Positions 1-9,147 of a DNA stretch of 48,924 nt are shown here, piece by piece. Each line of letters opens with the position of its first letter. The stretch's first letter is position 1. The stretch covers positions 1-48,924 of the forward strand of contig JAUSES010000068.1 in assembly GCA_030649835.1 (NCBI GenBank), written 5' to 3'. The notes below the pieces were generated by a model, which searched no databases, was not told the origin of the DNA, and saw nothing but the letters and a program-made list of their open reading frames with translations. The DNA is from a bacterium (lineage in GTDB: Bacteria > Patescibacteriota > Minisyncoccia > Phycocordibacterales > UBA1550). Both the position numbers and the translations under genes were made by a program.

Positions 1-26
1 AAAACCCTCCATTGTCTAGACTATAT

Positions 27-55
27 ATTATATCCCTAAAGCCAAATTTAGTCAA
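27..55 (-). promoter_or_regulatory. Strong sigma70-type promoter reading out of the window
   Basis: On the minus strand TTGACT is followed after exactly 17 nt by TATAAT, a near-consensus promoter. It would start transcription at about position 20 and read leftward beyond position 1. What it drives is not visible; it lies downstream of the truncated 23S, so it could serve the remainder of an rRNA locus or an unrelated gene. Confidence 0.7.
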
Positions 56-85
56 CATTTTTGTATTTGATGAGTTTTTGATTAT

Positions 86-347
86 GAGTTTTGTTAAGAG
101 GGCGAAATTCCTGTCGCCCTGTGAAAAGTACTTTCACCAGAATTTTTTTCCATGAGATATACTGATTGCATCGTGACTTCGTGCAAGAATATACATCGTC
201 ACATAACATGCGACAATCGTGGAAATCTCCCAAATTGATACCGGGTGCCCATGAGCTAGCCACACCTGATTCGCATGAAGAACATTGCCAATCATCATAA
301 TGATTCTCCTTCGTAATAAGGAGGGTAATTCCCCCTTAACAAAACCC
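86..347. repeat. Inverted repeat enclosing a small ORF
   Basis: Arms at 86-110 and 327-347 are imperfect inverted copies sharing GTTTTGTTAAG and flanking G/A-rich bases. They bracket the 54-aa ORF and could pair in a transcript or mark the ends of an inserted segment. No target-site duplication was found. Confidence 0.45.
134..298 (-). CDS. Small hypothetical membrane-anchored protein (54 aa)
   Basis: The track extends this ORF upstream, but the start here is the ATG at 298. An AAGGAG Shine-Dalgarno sits 7 nt before it, and a second ATG follows directly. The product is short with one plausible membrane stretch in the second half (ISTIVACYVTMYILA) and a basic tail. No family is recognised. 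It lies between the end of recognisable 23S sequence and a strong same-strand promoter, inside an inverted repeat. It could be a real microprotein, an ORF carried by an rRNA intron or insertion, or chance; the ribosome-binding site is the main support. Confidence 0.4.
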   Translation of the reverse strand: MMIGNVLHANQVWLAHGHPVSIWEISTIVACYVTMYILARSHDAISISHGKKFW

Positions 348-378
348 ACAATCACTCACTTTTTCAAATAACATTTTT

Positions 379-410
379 GTGCTTGAACGGCAGCTCTGCT
401 GTTCAAGCAC
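379..410 (-). other. Perfect 10-bp stem-loop after the 23S segment
   Basis: GTGCTTGAAC and GTTCAAGCAC pair perfectly around a 12-nt loop. No T-run follows on the minus strand, so an intrinsic terminator is unlikely. It lies just after the last sequence that could be aligned, weakly, to 23S helix 63 and its junction. Confidence 0.5.
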
Positions 411-437
411 GGTCTCGATACACTCAATTCTTCGGAC

Positions 438-603
438 TCCATCAACTTTGCTTAAGCATTGATTAAATTGCTTTAGTTGCAAGGCGGGAAGAATTTTTTA
501 AGACCAAGATGTACAAGTGTACATTGCGTGGAGGAAAAAATTCTTCTCAACGATGCAAATGAAGTAATTTTATCGATGCGACTTTAAACGCAAAGTGGTG
601 GAG
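438..603 (-). repeat. Long imperfect hairpin at 23S helix 63
   Basis: Arms 438-482 and 554-603 are imperfect inverted copies, closed by the perfect small palindrome ATGTACAAGTGTACAT at 509-524. In the transcript it begins exactly where the conserved 23S sequence enters helix 63. It therefore looks like an expansion of that helix by about 165 nt, or the start of an inserted element. It resembles in size and AT-richness the hairpins at 2618-2757, 12499-12634, 30659-30784 and 31958-32028. Confidence 0.6.
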
Positions 604-2520
<1,917 letters not shown>

Positions 2521-2553
2521 AGGAAATTTAAAAACCACAATCATTATTTGTTC

Positions 2554-2577
2554 CCGAGCACCATTGCTGGTGCTCGG
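2554..2577 (-). other. Stem-loop just upstream of 23S
   Basis: CCGAGCACCA and TGGTGCTCGG form a perfect GC-rich stem about 35 nt before the 23S start, with a second small hairpin (CCTCACC/GGTGAGG) next to it. It could be a processing signal. The word CACCGAGCACCA-type sequence recurs in an inverted repeat at 23060-23165. Confidence 0.5.
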
Positions 2578-2617
2578 CTGCCTCACCCTGCTTAATTGGT
2601 GAGGACTTAACCTTGCT

Positions 2618-2757
2618 TTTAATTAAATCTTCGTGAATTTCGTTAAAAATCTCAGGCGAGACGAGGAGAAAAATTTGAATTGAGCCGAGGCTCAAAGAAA
2701 ATTTTTCTCAAAGTCGTAGTCGAGATTTTTAATGAAATGCGAAGAGATTAAATAAAA
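2618..2757 (-). repeat. Long imperfect hairpin in the 23S leader
   Basis: Arms 2618-2653 and 2722-2757 pair almost throughout (AAAAATCTC/GAGATTTTT core), with an inner palindromic tip GAGCCGAGGCTC. The whole 140-nt element is AT-rich and lies in the precursor between the promoter and mature 23S. It could be an RNase III-type processing stalk or a mobile palindromic element. Confidence 0.6.
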
Positions 2758-2863
2758 ACAAGGTGTGTTTTTACCTGCCTGTCTACACACACTCAAAGAC
2801 CTCCTTAACGGTGCGTGTGACAGAATGAAATTGTCAATCAACTTTCGATGAACGTTCTCATCG

Positions 2864-2966
2864 GAATAAAAAAGCCCGCGATAACGCGGGTAAAATAGAA
2901 GCCGTAATGGTTCCTATCTAAGCCCGCCGAGGGTGTTTTTGGTTCCGATACTCATATGCAACAATC
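2864..2966 (-). ncRNA. Attenuator-like leader or small RNA upstream of 23S
   Basis: From the promoter at 2972-2999 the transcript runs about 75 nt into CCCGCG-TTAT-CGCGGG followed by CTTTTTT, a textbook intrinsic terminator (2867-2890). Upstream, GCGGGCTTAGATAG (2914-2927) can pair with CTATTTTACCCGC (2886-2898), which contains the 5' arm of the terminator. The two pairings are mutually exclusive, as in attenuators and riboswitches. No leader peptide or known riboswitch class is recognised. It may alternatively be a terminated small RNA. Confidence 0.55.
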
Positions 2967-2971
2967 CAGCC

Positions 2972-2999
2972 ATTATATACAAAAGGAAAACGATGTCAA
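2972..2999 (-). promoter_or_regulatory. Promoter of the 23S transcription unit
   Basis: Minus strand TTGACA, 16-nt spacer, TATAAT: consensus elements at near-optimal spacing. It is the only strong promoter seen between the neighbouring gene and 23S. Its -35 box overlaps one arm of the inverted repeat 2995-3140. Confidence 0.75.
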
Positions 3000-3140
3000 C
3001 CCCGACACCTACTTTTTCATTATTGCATTGTGTTTCCAATATATTGTCTACAAGAATCCTATATTTCACTTGATAAATAAGGGTTTACTGAATGAATAAA
3101 AAGCAATAAAACACGATGAAAAAGTAGGTGTGGGGGTCAA
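2995..3140. repeat. MITE-like inverted repeat (GACACCTACTTTTTCAT)
   Basis: Arm 2995-3020 and arm 3116-3140 are inverted copies, identical over about 21 of 22 bases, separated by 95 nt of AT-rich DNA. The structure resembles a non-autonomous palindromic or REP-type element that has supplied or captured the -35 of the 23S promoter. No transposase for it is seen nearby; 3141-3202 holds nothing recognisable. Confidence 0.6.
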
Positions 3141-3202
3141 GGAAAATGGGTGGAATATTGAATTTAAAATAGGGAATGATGGATTATGCATTAAAATCAA
3201 CG

Positions 3203-3229
3203 AAAAACCCGCCTTTTTGGCGGGTTTTT
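3203..3229. terminator. Bidirectional intrinsic terminator
   Basis: AAAAACCCGCC-tttt-GGCGGGTTTTT. It ends the minus-strand gene at 3283-4347. Confidence 0.8.
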
Positions 3230-3282
3230 AGAACGTATTATTACCTTTTTAGATATAGAGCCATGAACACCGATTGTGAGAG

Positions 3283-4347
3283 TTATTTAACAGGACCTAC
3301 TGGAGACGGCAAAGGTACGCCAAAACTCGAAGATGGCGGGACGACACTAGACATAGACGGAGGTATCATTAATGGTAATTCTCTATCCTGATTCATCAGT
3401 TCAACCATTTCAACAAATGAATTTCTTTCTTTAAAACGTTGCAAATCTTCAGCGCGCCCATAAAGATCAAGTGCAGTGATTAGAAATTTTTGTTCTTTTT
3501 GCGCCTCTTCAATATGTGCAATAAATGCATTTCGGAGCCCAGTATCGGTTATTGTTGGCAACATTTTCTTTTCAATCTCTATGCGTTGGTTAAGAAAAAG
3601 CGAGTGATCACGAACGCAATTGTCCAGCGCCTGTGCTACTGTCTCCCCGACACCAACCCCACAACCTCCATTGCTTTCACCTGTATTGTGCCGGAATCCT
3701 TTTACCGCAAAAGCAACATCTCTTGTCATCTTCTTCACTTCTTCCAAAGACATACCGTGTGTAAAAGTTGCCGTCGCAAAGATTTCTTTTCTTGGTTCTT
3801 TTTCAAGAACTTCACCAAAAGTTTCGTAGGTGCTGTCTGTAGGTAGTATGGATGGTGACATTAGCGGAGGAATTCCCACACCTTGATAATGTGGTTGTCC
3901 ATTCCCCATAGGAACAAACAAAATGGTAAATGCAACAAGGAGGAGCAACAAAATGGTAAGAAAAATATATTTTACAGAAAGTAACGAGAAAATTTCCTTG
4001 TTTACTCTCCTTGTATAAACAACAAAGAGAATCCCTGTGAGCACTATTTGCGTAATTACTATATCAAGAAAGAAAATGGGCAGAATAGTTGTATGATAGC
4101 CTTGCCCAGGATAACTAAAACTACTCATTTTTTGCGGAAGTAAGTACAGCCCAACTGGGGAAGCGTTTACTCCAACAAAATCTATTGAGTGATATCCGAG
4201 AGGAAGCCCCGACCGCACATCGCGCAGGTCTTCATCTTTGTATACCATTTCGCCTGCCCAAATTTGAGAAGTTCCAACAAAAATTATACTTAGCGTAAGA
4301 ATAGAAAAAAAATATTTTTTTGAAAAACTAAATAATTTAATTAGCAT
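3283..4347 (-). CDS. Membrane protein with C-terminal RDH/GRA secreted domain (354 aa)
   Basis: Not a recognised family. The N-terminal half has about four membrane segments and is paralogous to the gene at 6708 (both begin M-[LI]-I-K-[LF]-FSFSKKYFF and share a G-x-P-x-x-[FY]-[YS]-S-I motif). The C-terminal half (about residues 190-335) is paralogous to the secreted protein at 5246: both carry VKGFRH, GET, RDH.FL, EIE, LRNA..AH, a GRA.D motif and NSFV. It is thus a fusion of the two families that are separate in the adjacent cassette. Start chosen at 4347: TATACT lies exactly 6 nt before this ATG (leaderless), whereas the track start at 4374 abuts a terminator T-run. Proline-rich C-terminus. 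Probably surface-exposed; function unknown. Confidence 0.75.
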   Translation of the reverse strand: MLIKLFSFSKKYFFSILTLSIIFVGTSQIWAGEMVYKDEDLRDVRSGLPLGYHSIDFVGVNASPVGLYLLPQKMSSFSYPGQGYHTTILPIFFLDIVITQIVLTGILFVVYTRRVNKEIFSLLSVKYIFLTILLLLLVAFTILFVPMGNGQPHYQGVGIPPLMSPSILPTDSTYETFGEVLEKEPRKEIFATATFTHGMSLEEVKKMTRDVAFAVKGFRHNTGESNGGCGVGVGETVAQALDNCVRDHSLFLNQRIEIEKKMLPTITDTGLRNAFIAHIEEAQKEQKFLITALDLYGRAEDLQRFKERNSFVEMVELMNQDRELPLMIPPSMSSVVPPSSSFGVPLPSPVGPVK

Positions 4348-4379
4348 ACTGTTAGTATACTTCGTAGTTCTCATAAAAA

Positions 4380-4406
4380 GAACCCCTTAAATTAATTAAG
4401 GGGTTC
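4380..4406. terminator. Intrinsic terminator after gene 4430
   Basis: GAACCCCTTAA/TTAAGGGGTTC followed by T-run on the minus strand. It separates 4430-5218 from 3283-4347. Confidence 0.75.
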
Positions 4407-4429
4407 TAACTAGTATCAACTACTGATGA

Positions 4430-5218
4430 TTAACAACTTGCGTTTGTGCTTATATCCCACTTATACCAATACTGACGGCACCCAGGAGCAACAAAATTAG
4501 GGACACCTGGACTTGCGTCCCATGGAAGAGTAAACGTAGTTGGCGTGTTTGTTGGCGGTTGGTTACATCCATACGAATTCCACTTACCGTAAAAATAAAC
4601 CCATGACGGAGTGGTGGGGATCGCGAGTCGACCTCTCTGAGAAGACAACTTTACTTTCCCCGAACTAGCACCTCCATCATATACCCGTGTTACAGTGTAA
4701 TAGACCCTTTGAGGCGAGAGTGATACGGCCTGAGCAGACCCTATCGTGACTGCCCACTCATTACCTGAATCCCCCCACGCTGTGTCTTGATATGGGCTCG
4801 GCAAATCAGAAGCCCAATATCCGACAACGTCACCACCTCCATACCATACTGTCCGTGGAAAGTAGCCATATGCTGTCGTAGAATTACCAGGACCCACAGG
4901 AGGTTCCCCCGGAAAGTGAGGGAATTCTACAATTCCACTCCCTGATCCGTCAAACAAGGCCTCAGGCTCGTATGTACTGTCTCCATTACTACTGAACCAC
5001 GCCAATCTTCCATAACTATCCCAGTACATCCACTGATAAATATATTTACTGTACTGGTCTTGATTCACATACACCTGCCCCCAACTTGGGACAAACTGTG
5101 TGTCTGTTGCTGATGAACAGTTTATAGTGCTTCCATCTTGATACGGCACTTCTGCTCGAACCAGAACTGCACTACAAGACAAACATAAAACTAAAATGAG
5201 TTTCCAGAGGTACTTCAT
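4430..5218 (-). CDS. Secreted aromatic-rich protein (262 aa)
   Basis: Signal peptide at residues 1-22 (MKYLWKLILVLCLSCSAVLVRA), then a Trp/Tyr/Ser-rich beta-type domain with several cysteines. A segment VTIGSAQAVSLSPQRVYYTV aligns with FTVGSSQASSITVNTQYWTY in the C-terminal part of the protein at 7835, so this gene looks like the separated C-terminal module of that protein. Good Shine-Dalgarno AAAGGAG before the ATG. It lies 27 nt downstream of 5246-5830 and is likely co-transcribed with it. No catalytic motif seen; function unknown, probably extracellular structural or binding. Confidence 0.75.
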   Translation of the reverse strand: MKYLWKLILVLCLSCSAVLVRAEVPYQDGSTINCSSATDTQFVPSWGQVYVNQDQYSKYIYQWMYWDSYGRLAWFSSNGDSTYEPEALFDGSGSGIVEFPHFPGEPPVGPGNSTTAYGYFPRTVWYGGGDVVGYWASDLPSPYQDTAWGDSGNEWAVTIGSAQAVSLSPQRVYYTVTRVYDGGASSGKVKLSSQRGRLAIPTTPSWVYFYGKWNSYGCNQPPTNTPTTFTLPWDASPGVPNFVAPGCRQYWYKWDISTNASC

Positions 5219-5245
5219 TATGAATCTCCTTTTCAGTATTGTTGG

Positions 5246-5830
5246 TTAGGGAACAATCGCAGGTTGCGGTTTCCCGTTTTGCTTGAGCTCAATAACGCGG
5301 ACAAAAGAATTTTTATTCTTGAAGTCCTCAATGTCTCGTGCCCGCCCAGAAACTTCGACACCAACGACACTAATGCCATTTTTATCGAAGTCCGCTTTCA
5401 TTTGGTCGGCCTCCTTGCGGTGGGCAACCATTGCATTGCGTAGCTCGACATTGGTTTCCGTTACTACAGCACGGTCTTCGATTTCCATTCTTTTTTGCAA
5501 GAAAAACAGATGATCTCGAGGGTAGTTTACCATCGCCTCGTCCAGTGTTTCGCCTTGCTTCAAAGAATAACCACCGCTGTAGGATTGTGTCCCGTGACGA
5601 AAGCCCTTGATCGTAACATTGCTGTTAATAAACGCAGTGCGAACATCTTTGAGGGTCATATCGTTAGTGAAAAATGCCGCAACTTCGACTTCTTTTTCAG
5701 GGCTGTCCTTCAAAACCTGTGCGAAACCAGCTCCTGCTTCTGCAATTCGCACGTCAACGGGCGGAATAGCAAATGATGTGAATGGAAAAATTAGTGAAGC
5801 CAACAATAGTAAAGCTTTCGTAAATCTCAT
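5246..5830 (-). CDS. Secreted RDH/GRA-domain protein (194 aa)
   Basis: Signal peptide (residues 1-21, cleavage after SFA), then one domain of about 150 residues shared with the C-terminus of the gene at 3283 and more remotely with the N-terminal half of the gene at 7835. Landmarks are FF..DMTLKDV, KGFRHGT, GETLDEA, RDHLFFLQ, IEDR, LRNAMVAH, GRARDIEDF and NSFV. Strong Shine-Dalgarno AAAGGAG 7 nt before the ATG, and a leader duplicated upstream of 7835-8929. First gene of a two-gene unit with 4430. The family is unrecognised; the pattern of short strands and charged helices suggests a binding domain rather than an enzyme. Confidence 0.78.
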   Translation of the reverse strand: MRFTKALLLLASLIFPFTSFAIPPVDVRIAEAGAGFAQVLKDSPEKEVEVAAFFTNDMTLKDVRTAFINSNVTIKGFRHGTQSYSGGYSLKQGETLDEAMVNYPRDHLFFLQKRMEIEDRAVVTETNVELRNAMVAHRKEADQMKADFDKNGISVVGVEVSGRARDIEDFKNKNSFVRVIELKQNGKPQPAIVP

Positions 5831-5839
5831 GGTGTAACT

Positions 5840-6010
5840 CCTTTATGAATTGATTAGCAAGTGATTGAATTGAATTTCATTATTGCTTGTAGCCCTAGAG
5901 ATACCTCCTTTCGTTTATAAAGAACAGACCAGCCTCGAGCTTAACATGGTTTACAAAAAAAAAAGAAAATTTTTATGAACAGCACAAAGTTTGGATAGAA
6001 TTTTCATTTC
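5840..6010 (-). promoter_or_regulatory. Duplicated promoter/leader of the secreted-protein unit, copy 1
   Basis: This leader is nearly identical to 8940-9110. Conserved parts are a T-run, GTAAACCATG, GGCTGGTC, TTTATAAACGAAAGGAGGTATCTCT, a tiny ORF (MKFNSITC), and the final AAAGGAGTTACA before the gene ATG. The -10 box is not obvious (TTAAGCT here, TACACT in copy 2). The unusually strong GAAAGGAGGT lies far from any start codon. Confidence 0.6.
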
Positions 6011-6015
6011 ACTTG

Positions 6016-6055
6016 CCCACACAAAAACCCGCCTTTTGGGCGGGTTTTTGTGTGG
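6016..6055. terminator. Bidirectional terminator
   Basis: CCCACACAAAAACCCGCC paired with GGCGGGTTTTTGTGTGGG. It ends 6088-6639 and shields the promoter of 5830. Confidence 0.8.
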
Positions 6056-6087
6056 GTTGTTCCGAAATTCCAACCAACTAGCAATAA

Positions 6088-6639
6088 TTAATTTAGAGGA
6101 GATGGGATGGGCGTAGGAATTACATGGCGAACCATGGGCGTAATAGGCATATAAATTCCTGGATTCCTCCATTCTAATATTTTTAAACTTATAAACGAAG
6201 CACTAATAATTACTACAATAAGCGTGACAATAGCAATAAGAGTTACTTTAAATGTGGGCGGTCTCACCACAATGCCTGCCTTTCGAAAAAAGAGCGCTAG
6301 TGAGAATAAACCTACTCCCCACAAAATAGCGTTAATTATAGCGCTACCAAAAAAATTGTTCCAGACAATTACTGGGGGAGCCCATAGCTCCTTCATAGGA
6401 TGGTCTACAAAAGAAAAAGGAATCGGCCACCCATTCTCAAGGGGTTTTATCACATCAAAGCGATAAGTAGCGTCATCTGCCCAAAAGATAGAACTTCCAG
6501 TAAAGAAGAGCGCAAAAACGATAATAAGGCCTGCCACTTTTAGCACGCTCCCTTTTGTCTGGAAGATACCGATAATATTGATTGTAAGAAATGCAAGAAT
6601 AAATATGAAAAGAATAAAGGTAATTAAAGCTTCAGGCAT
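6088..6639 (-). CDS. Paralogous membrane protein of the cassette (183 aa)
   Basis: Four to five membrane helices. The central stretch SSIFWADDATYRF followed by W-P-I-P-F-S-F matches the SSIFWTTDTIYQL and V-P-F-A-F-Y-S-I stretch of 6708 and the N-terminal half of 3283, making it a third family member. Basic residues flank the last helix, and the tail is proline-rich (IPTPIPSPLN). TACTAT lies exactly 6 nt before the ATG, predicting a leaderless mRNA. Function unknown; the conserved segment between the first helices would face outside and could be a ligand-binding loop. Confidence 0.7.
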   Translation of the reverse strand: MPEALITFILFIFILAFLTINIIGIFQTKGSVLKVAGLIIVFALFFTGSSIFWADDATYRFDVIKPLENGWPIPFSFVDHPMKELWAPPVIVWNNFFGSAIINAILWGVGLFSLALFFRKAGIVVRPPTFKVTLIAIVTLIVVIISASFISLKILEWRNPGIYMPITPMVRHVIPTPIPSPLN

Positions 6640-6661
6640 AATTTTATAGTATTTTTAAAAA

Positions 6662-6693
6662 ATAACCCTCTTTGTAATCATACGCGGAGGGTT
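6662..6693 (-). terminator. Intrinsic terminator after 6708
   Basis: AACCCTC/GAGGGTT stem followed by a T-run on the minus strand. Confidence 0.65.
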
Positions 6694-6707
6694 ATAAATT
6701 GTATCGG

Positions 6708-7238
6708 CTAATTAGCTGTAGCCGGGGACGGAACATGAGTAGCAGGAAATTCCGAATTAGGAACAGGGTTGTTCATGTCGGGCGATGTCCGTACCGAAAC
6801 CTCTCCGCCCGCCAATAAAGACGGACCAAATGCATATATAAAAATTATTGCAACGAAAAACAGGAGCCCCGTGAGGACATTTTTTACGGAAAAGAATCTG
6901 AAAAATTTTTGGGTTTTTGGAAATATTGAATATACGAGAAAGAATACAATTGTGAACACAGATTGAACAATCATTATGTTTAAGAAAAACATGTTCCAGA
7001 TAAAAGATGCAGGAACCTGCCACCCAATGCCCAGCTCCTGAGGAGATTCAATAGGCCCGATGTGTGAGTAATTAATTGAATAAAAAGCAAAAGGAACCCC
7101 GACATCAACGAGATACTTTTCTTCCAATTGGTATATAGTGTCCGTCGTCCAAAAGATAGAAGAATAAACAAAAATTACACTCAACACTAAAATAGGAAAA
7201 AAATACTTTTTCGAGAAACTAAAAAATTTTATTATCAT
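6708..7238 (-). CDS. Paralogous membrane protein of the cassette (176 aa)
   Basis: About four membrane segments with the FSFSKKYFF start motif shared with 3283, the SSIFW...D..Y motif shared with 6088, and a proline-rich C-terminus. The track begins at a TTG further upstream. The ATG at 7238 is preferred because it matches the start of its paralogue, and TCTAAT lies 6 nt upstream (leaderless). Unknown function; clearly part of the same expanded family. Confidence 0.7.
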   Translation of the reverse strand: MIIKFFSFSKKYFFPILVLSVIFVYSSIFWTTDTIYQLEEKYLVDVGVPFAFYSINYSHIGPIESPQELGIGWQVPASFIWNMFFLNIMIVQSVFTIVFFLVYSIFPKTQKFFRFFSVKNVLTGLLFFVAIIFIYAFGPSLLAGGEVSVRTSPDMNNPVPNSEFPATHVPSPATAN

Positions 7239-7314
7239 ATCGTTATTAGATCTATCCAACTAGAAACGATTAATTTATTGGGGAGGGAAATTGAAATTAT
7301 TCAAAAAACAGCCA

Positions 7315-7740
7315 CTATTTATGACTTTTATGTTTCTTTGCGATAATCAACAACGTGAGCGCGTTTATCACGATTACTACAAAAAAAACTGCAATTATGA
7401 CAGTCCCTAACACGGCGGCAAGATCGCTTCTTTCATACATAGCTGCATTTATATATATAAAAATAAAAAAAGGAGACATGACATATAACATAAAACTGTG
7501 ACGTACATGATCTACCATGGTAGGATTTTTCGTTCCCTCAAATCGTAAGAGAAAGTAACTTGCTCCACCACATACAACAATCCCCCAAAAAGTGAGCAAG
7601 AAAATAAAATCAACATCTCCTTCGCGCCATAAAGTATGCGATCTTCCCATAGTTTCAATCATCCTCATTGACTCTACTACAAGAAAAAAAACCAGTATTG
7701 CCGAAAGCGTATATAAAATTGGGGATATAATTTTTTTCAT
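7315..7740 (-). CDS. Small integral membrane protein (141 aa)
   Basis: Four predicted membrane helices with short loops and a histidine/lysine-rich cytoplasmic tail (AKKHKSHK). No clear similarity to the other membrane proteins of the cassette. No Shine-Dalgarno; start taken as the first ATG, in front of a hydrophobic helix. Lies between the two halves of the duplicated region. Not recognised. Confidence 0.65.
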   Translation of the reverse strand: MKKIISPILYTLSAILVFFLVVESMRMIETMGRSHTLWREGDVDFIFLLTFWGIVVCGGASYFLLRFEGTKNPTMVDHVRHSFMLYVMSPFFIFIYINAAMYERSDLAAVLGTVIIAVFFVVIVINALTLLIIAKKHKSHK

Positions 7741-7785
7741 TTTTTAAGTACCCTATCGTACAGTAAAGCACAGTTTATAGATTTA

Positions 7786-7819
7786 CAAAAATGGAGACGC
7801 TTTTGTAAAGCGTCTCCAT
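7786..7819. terminator. Intrinsic terminator after 7835
   Basis: ATGGAGACGCTTT/AAGCGTCTCCAT stem followed by T-run on the minus strand. Confidence 0.8.
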
Positions 7820-7834
7820 AACTACATAAACGAT

Positions 7835-8929
7835 TTACGGATTATATGTCCAGCTTTGCTGATAACTAATCGGCGCATAGTACATCACTAAGCTCCCTGT
7901 TGTCATCGTAGGCCAAATACAGAACGTAGGGCTATGGCACGAACTGGGCTCACGATACCCGAGCTGACCTTTTATCCTCACCAACGCGGTAGATACAAAC
8001 TGTGGACGAAGCGACATATATGTCCAATATTGTGTATTTACCGTGATGGATGACGCCTGAGATGACCCGACAGTAAAATTATCAATAGTCGGATCTGGGT
8101 CAAACTTACTAAAATCAAGATAATGACTGGGTAAATTGCTGCTATAATAATTATCATAATCAGCAAAATTCTTCTCATACACTTGTGTTTCGTGCTCGTA
8201 TGTCAAGATACCGCCAAACGATGAGAAGCCGCTAACATTAGGAAAGTAGAAGGTATTGAACGCCATAGACTGTGTAGTTTTTGACGATCCGCTTCTTGGT
8301 ACCCATAAGCTCGGATTCACATAATAGATACCGTGTGACGCATGAGCCTTCGATATTGCGAAATCAAGTACCTTTTCCAAAGACGAGATTTGTTGCTCTT
8401 TCGCCTGTTGCCCTTCTCCTCTTTGCCGAAGGATTTCTGAAGATGGGGCAACTTTACTTACCACCACGCTCCATTCACGAGACGCCAACAGCCCAACATC
8501 ACGAACAGTCACCGCATGAATACGAAACATCCCATCCTTTACTTCTTTTAGTGCGGACTGGAATTTTGATTGCATTTTGCCAAGTCGAGATTTGTTTTCC
8601 GTGTCCCGCTCTTTCGCGATTTCATCCTCTGTGGACGAGACTGCAACATCGAGAAACTCCTGATGTTTCGCAAGCATGTTTTCAAAAGCTTCTTCAACTT
8701 CCACCTCCTTTGGTATCGTGTAAACGCTTACCATGTCCTCGTGTTGATGCCGAAGCTCTGTGGGAACGAAGTTGAACTTTCTCACCATGTTCATCAATTG
8801 TTTTTTTGACAACGGTTGCTTGAATTCAACAACAAATTCCTCGCTACTTTGTAAATCTGCGGCATAGGTACTGCTTATGCCACCTACAAGAAAAACGAAG
8901 ATTAAAGCAAAGACTTTTATGTACCTCAT
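7835..8929 (-). CDS. Secreted two-module protein of the cassette (364 aa)
   Basis: Signal peptide (residues 1-23, ...SSTYA). Residues about 28-170 show remote similarity to the RDH/GRA domain of 5246 (F...F...LS...L..MVRKF.F....RH, then VEEAF..ML..HQEFL, and a closing strand pair SREWSVVVSKVA). Residues about 200-364 are Ser/Tyr-rich and match the secreted protein at 4430 (GSSQASSI...YWTY). One gene here thus corresponds to two adjacent genes, 5246 plus 4430, in the other half of the duplication. Shine-Dalgarno AAAGGAG before the ATG and a leader duplicated from 5830. Function unknown; presumably extracellular. Confidence 0.75.
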   Translation of the reverse strand: MRYIKVFALIFVFLVGGISSTYAADLQSSEEFVVEFKQPLSKKQLMNMVRKFNFVPTELRHQHEDMVSVYTIPKEVEVEEAFENMLAKHQEFLDVAVSSTEDEIAKERDTENKSRLGKMQSKFQSALKEVKDGMFRIHAVTVRDVGLLASREWSVVVSKVAPSSEILRQRGEGQQAKEQQISSLEKVLDFAISKAHASHGIYYVNPSLWVPRSGSSKTTQSMAFNTFYFPNVSGFSSFGGILTYEHETQVYEKNFADYDNYYSSNLPSHYLDFSKFDPDPTIDNFTVGSSQASSITVNTQYWTYMSLRPQFVSTALVRIKGQLGYREPSSCHSPTFCIWPTMTTGSLVMYYAPISYQQSWTYNP

Positions 8930-8939
8930 TGTGTAACTC

Positions 8940-9110
8940 CTTTATGTACGAATTAACAAACAGTTGAAATGAATTTCATTGATACTAATTGCTTTCAGAG
9001 ATACCTCCTTTCGTTTATAAAGAACTGACCAGCCCCGAGTGTAGCATGGTTTACAAAAAAAAAGAAAGTTTTTATGAACAATGCAAAATTTGGATAGAAT
9101 TTTCATTACA
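8940..9110 (-). promoter_or_regulatory. Duplicated promoter/leader of the secreted-protein unit, copy 2
   Basis: Near-identical to 5840-6010, including GAAAGGAGGTATCTCT, a tiny ORF (MKFISTVC) at the same place, and AAAGGAGTTACA before the ATG at 8929. A likely -10 is TACACT. Conservation of the non-coding leader in both copies argues for a recent duplication or for function. Confidence 0.6.
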
Positions 9111-9121
9111 CTTGCCTCCAA

Positions 9122-9147
9122 AAAAACCCGCCTTTTGGCGGGTTTTT
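9122..9147. terminator. Intrinsic terminator
   Basis: AAAAAACCCGCC/GGCGGGTTTTT. It shields the 8929 promoter. Between here and 9241 there is only a CCGAGG hairpin and no ORF. Confidence 0.75.

Noticed and set aside
1-60. ATATAGTCT near a GACTA word, resembling the P7/S core of a group I intron
   Set aside because: Only about 25 nt separate the two halves, too short for P3 and P8, and the same bases form a near-perfect TTGACT-17-TATAAT promoter.
8281-8775. 164-aa plus-strand ORF
   Set aside because: Antisense to the well-supported secreted-protein gene 7835-8929; no ribosome-binding site.
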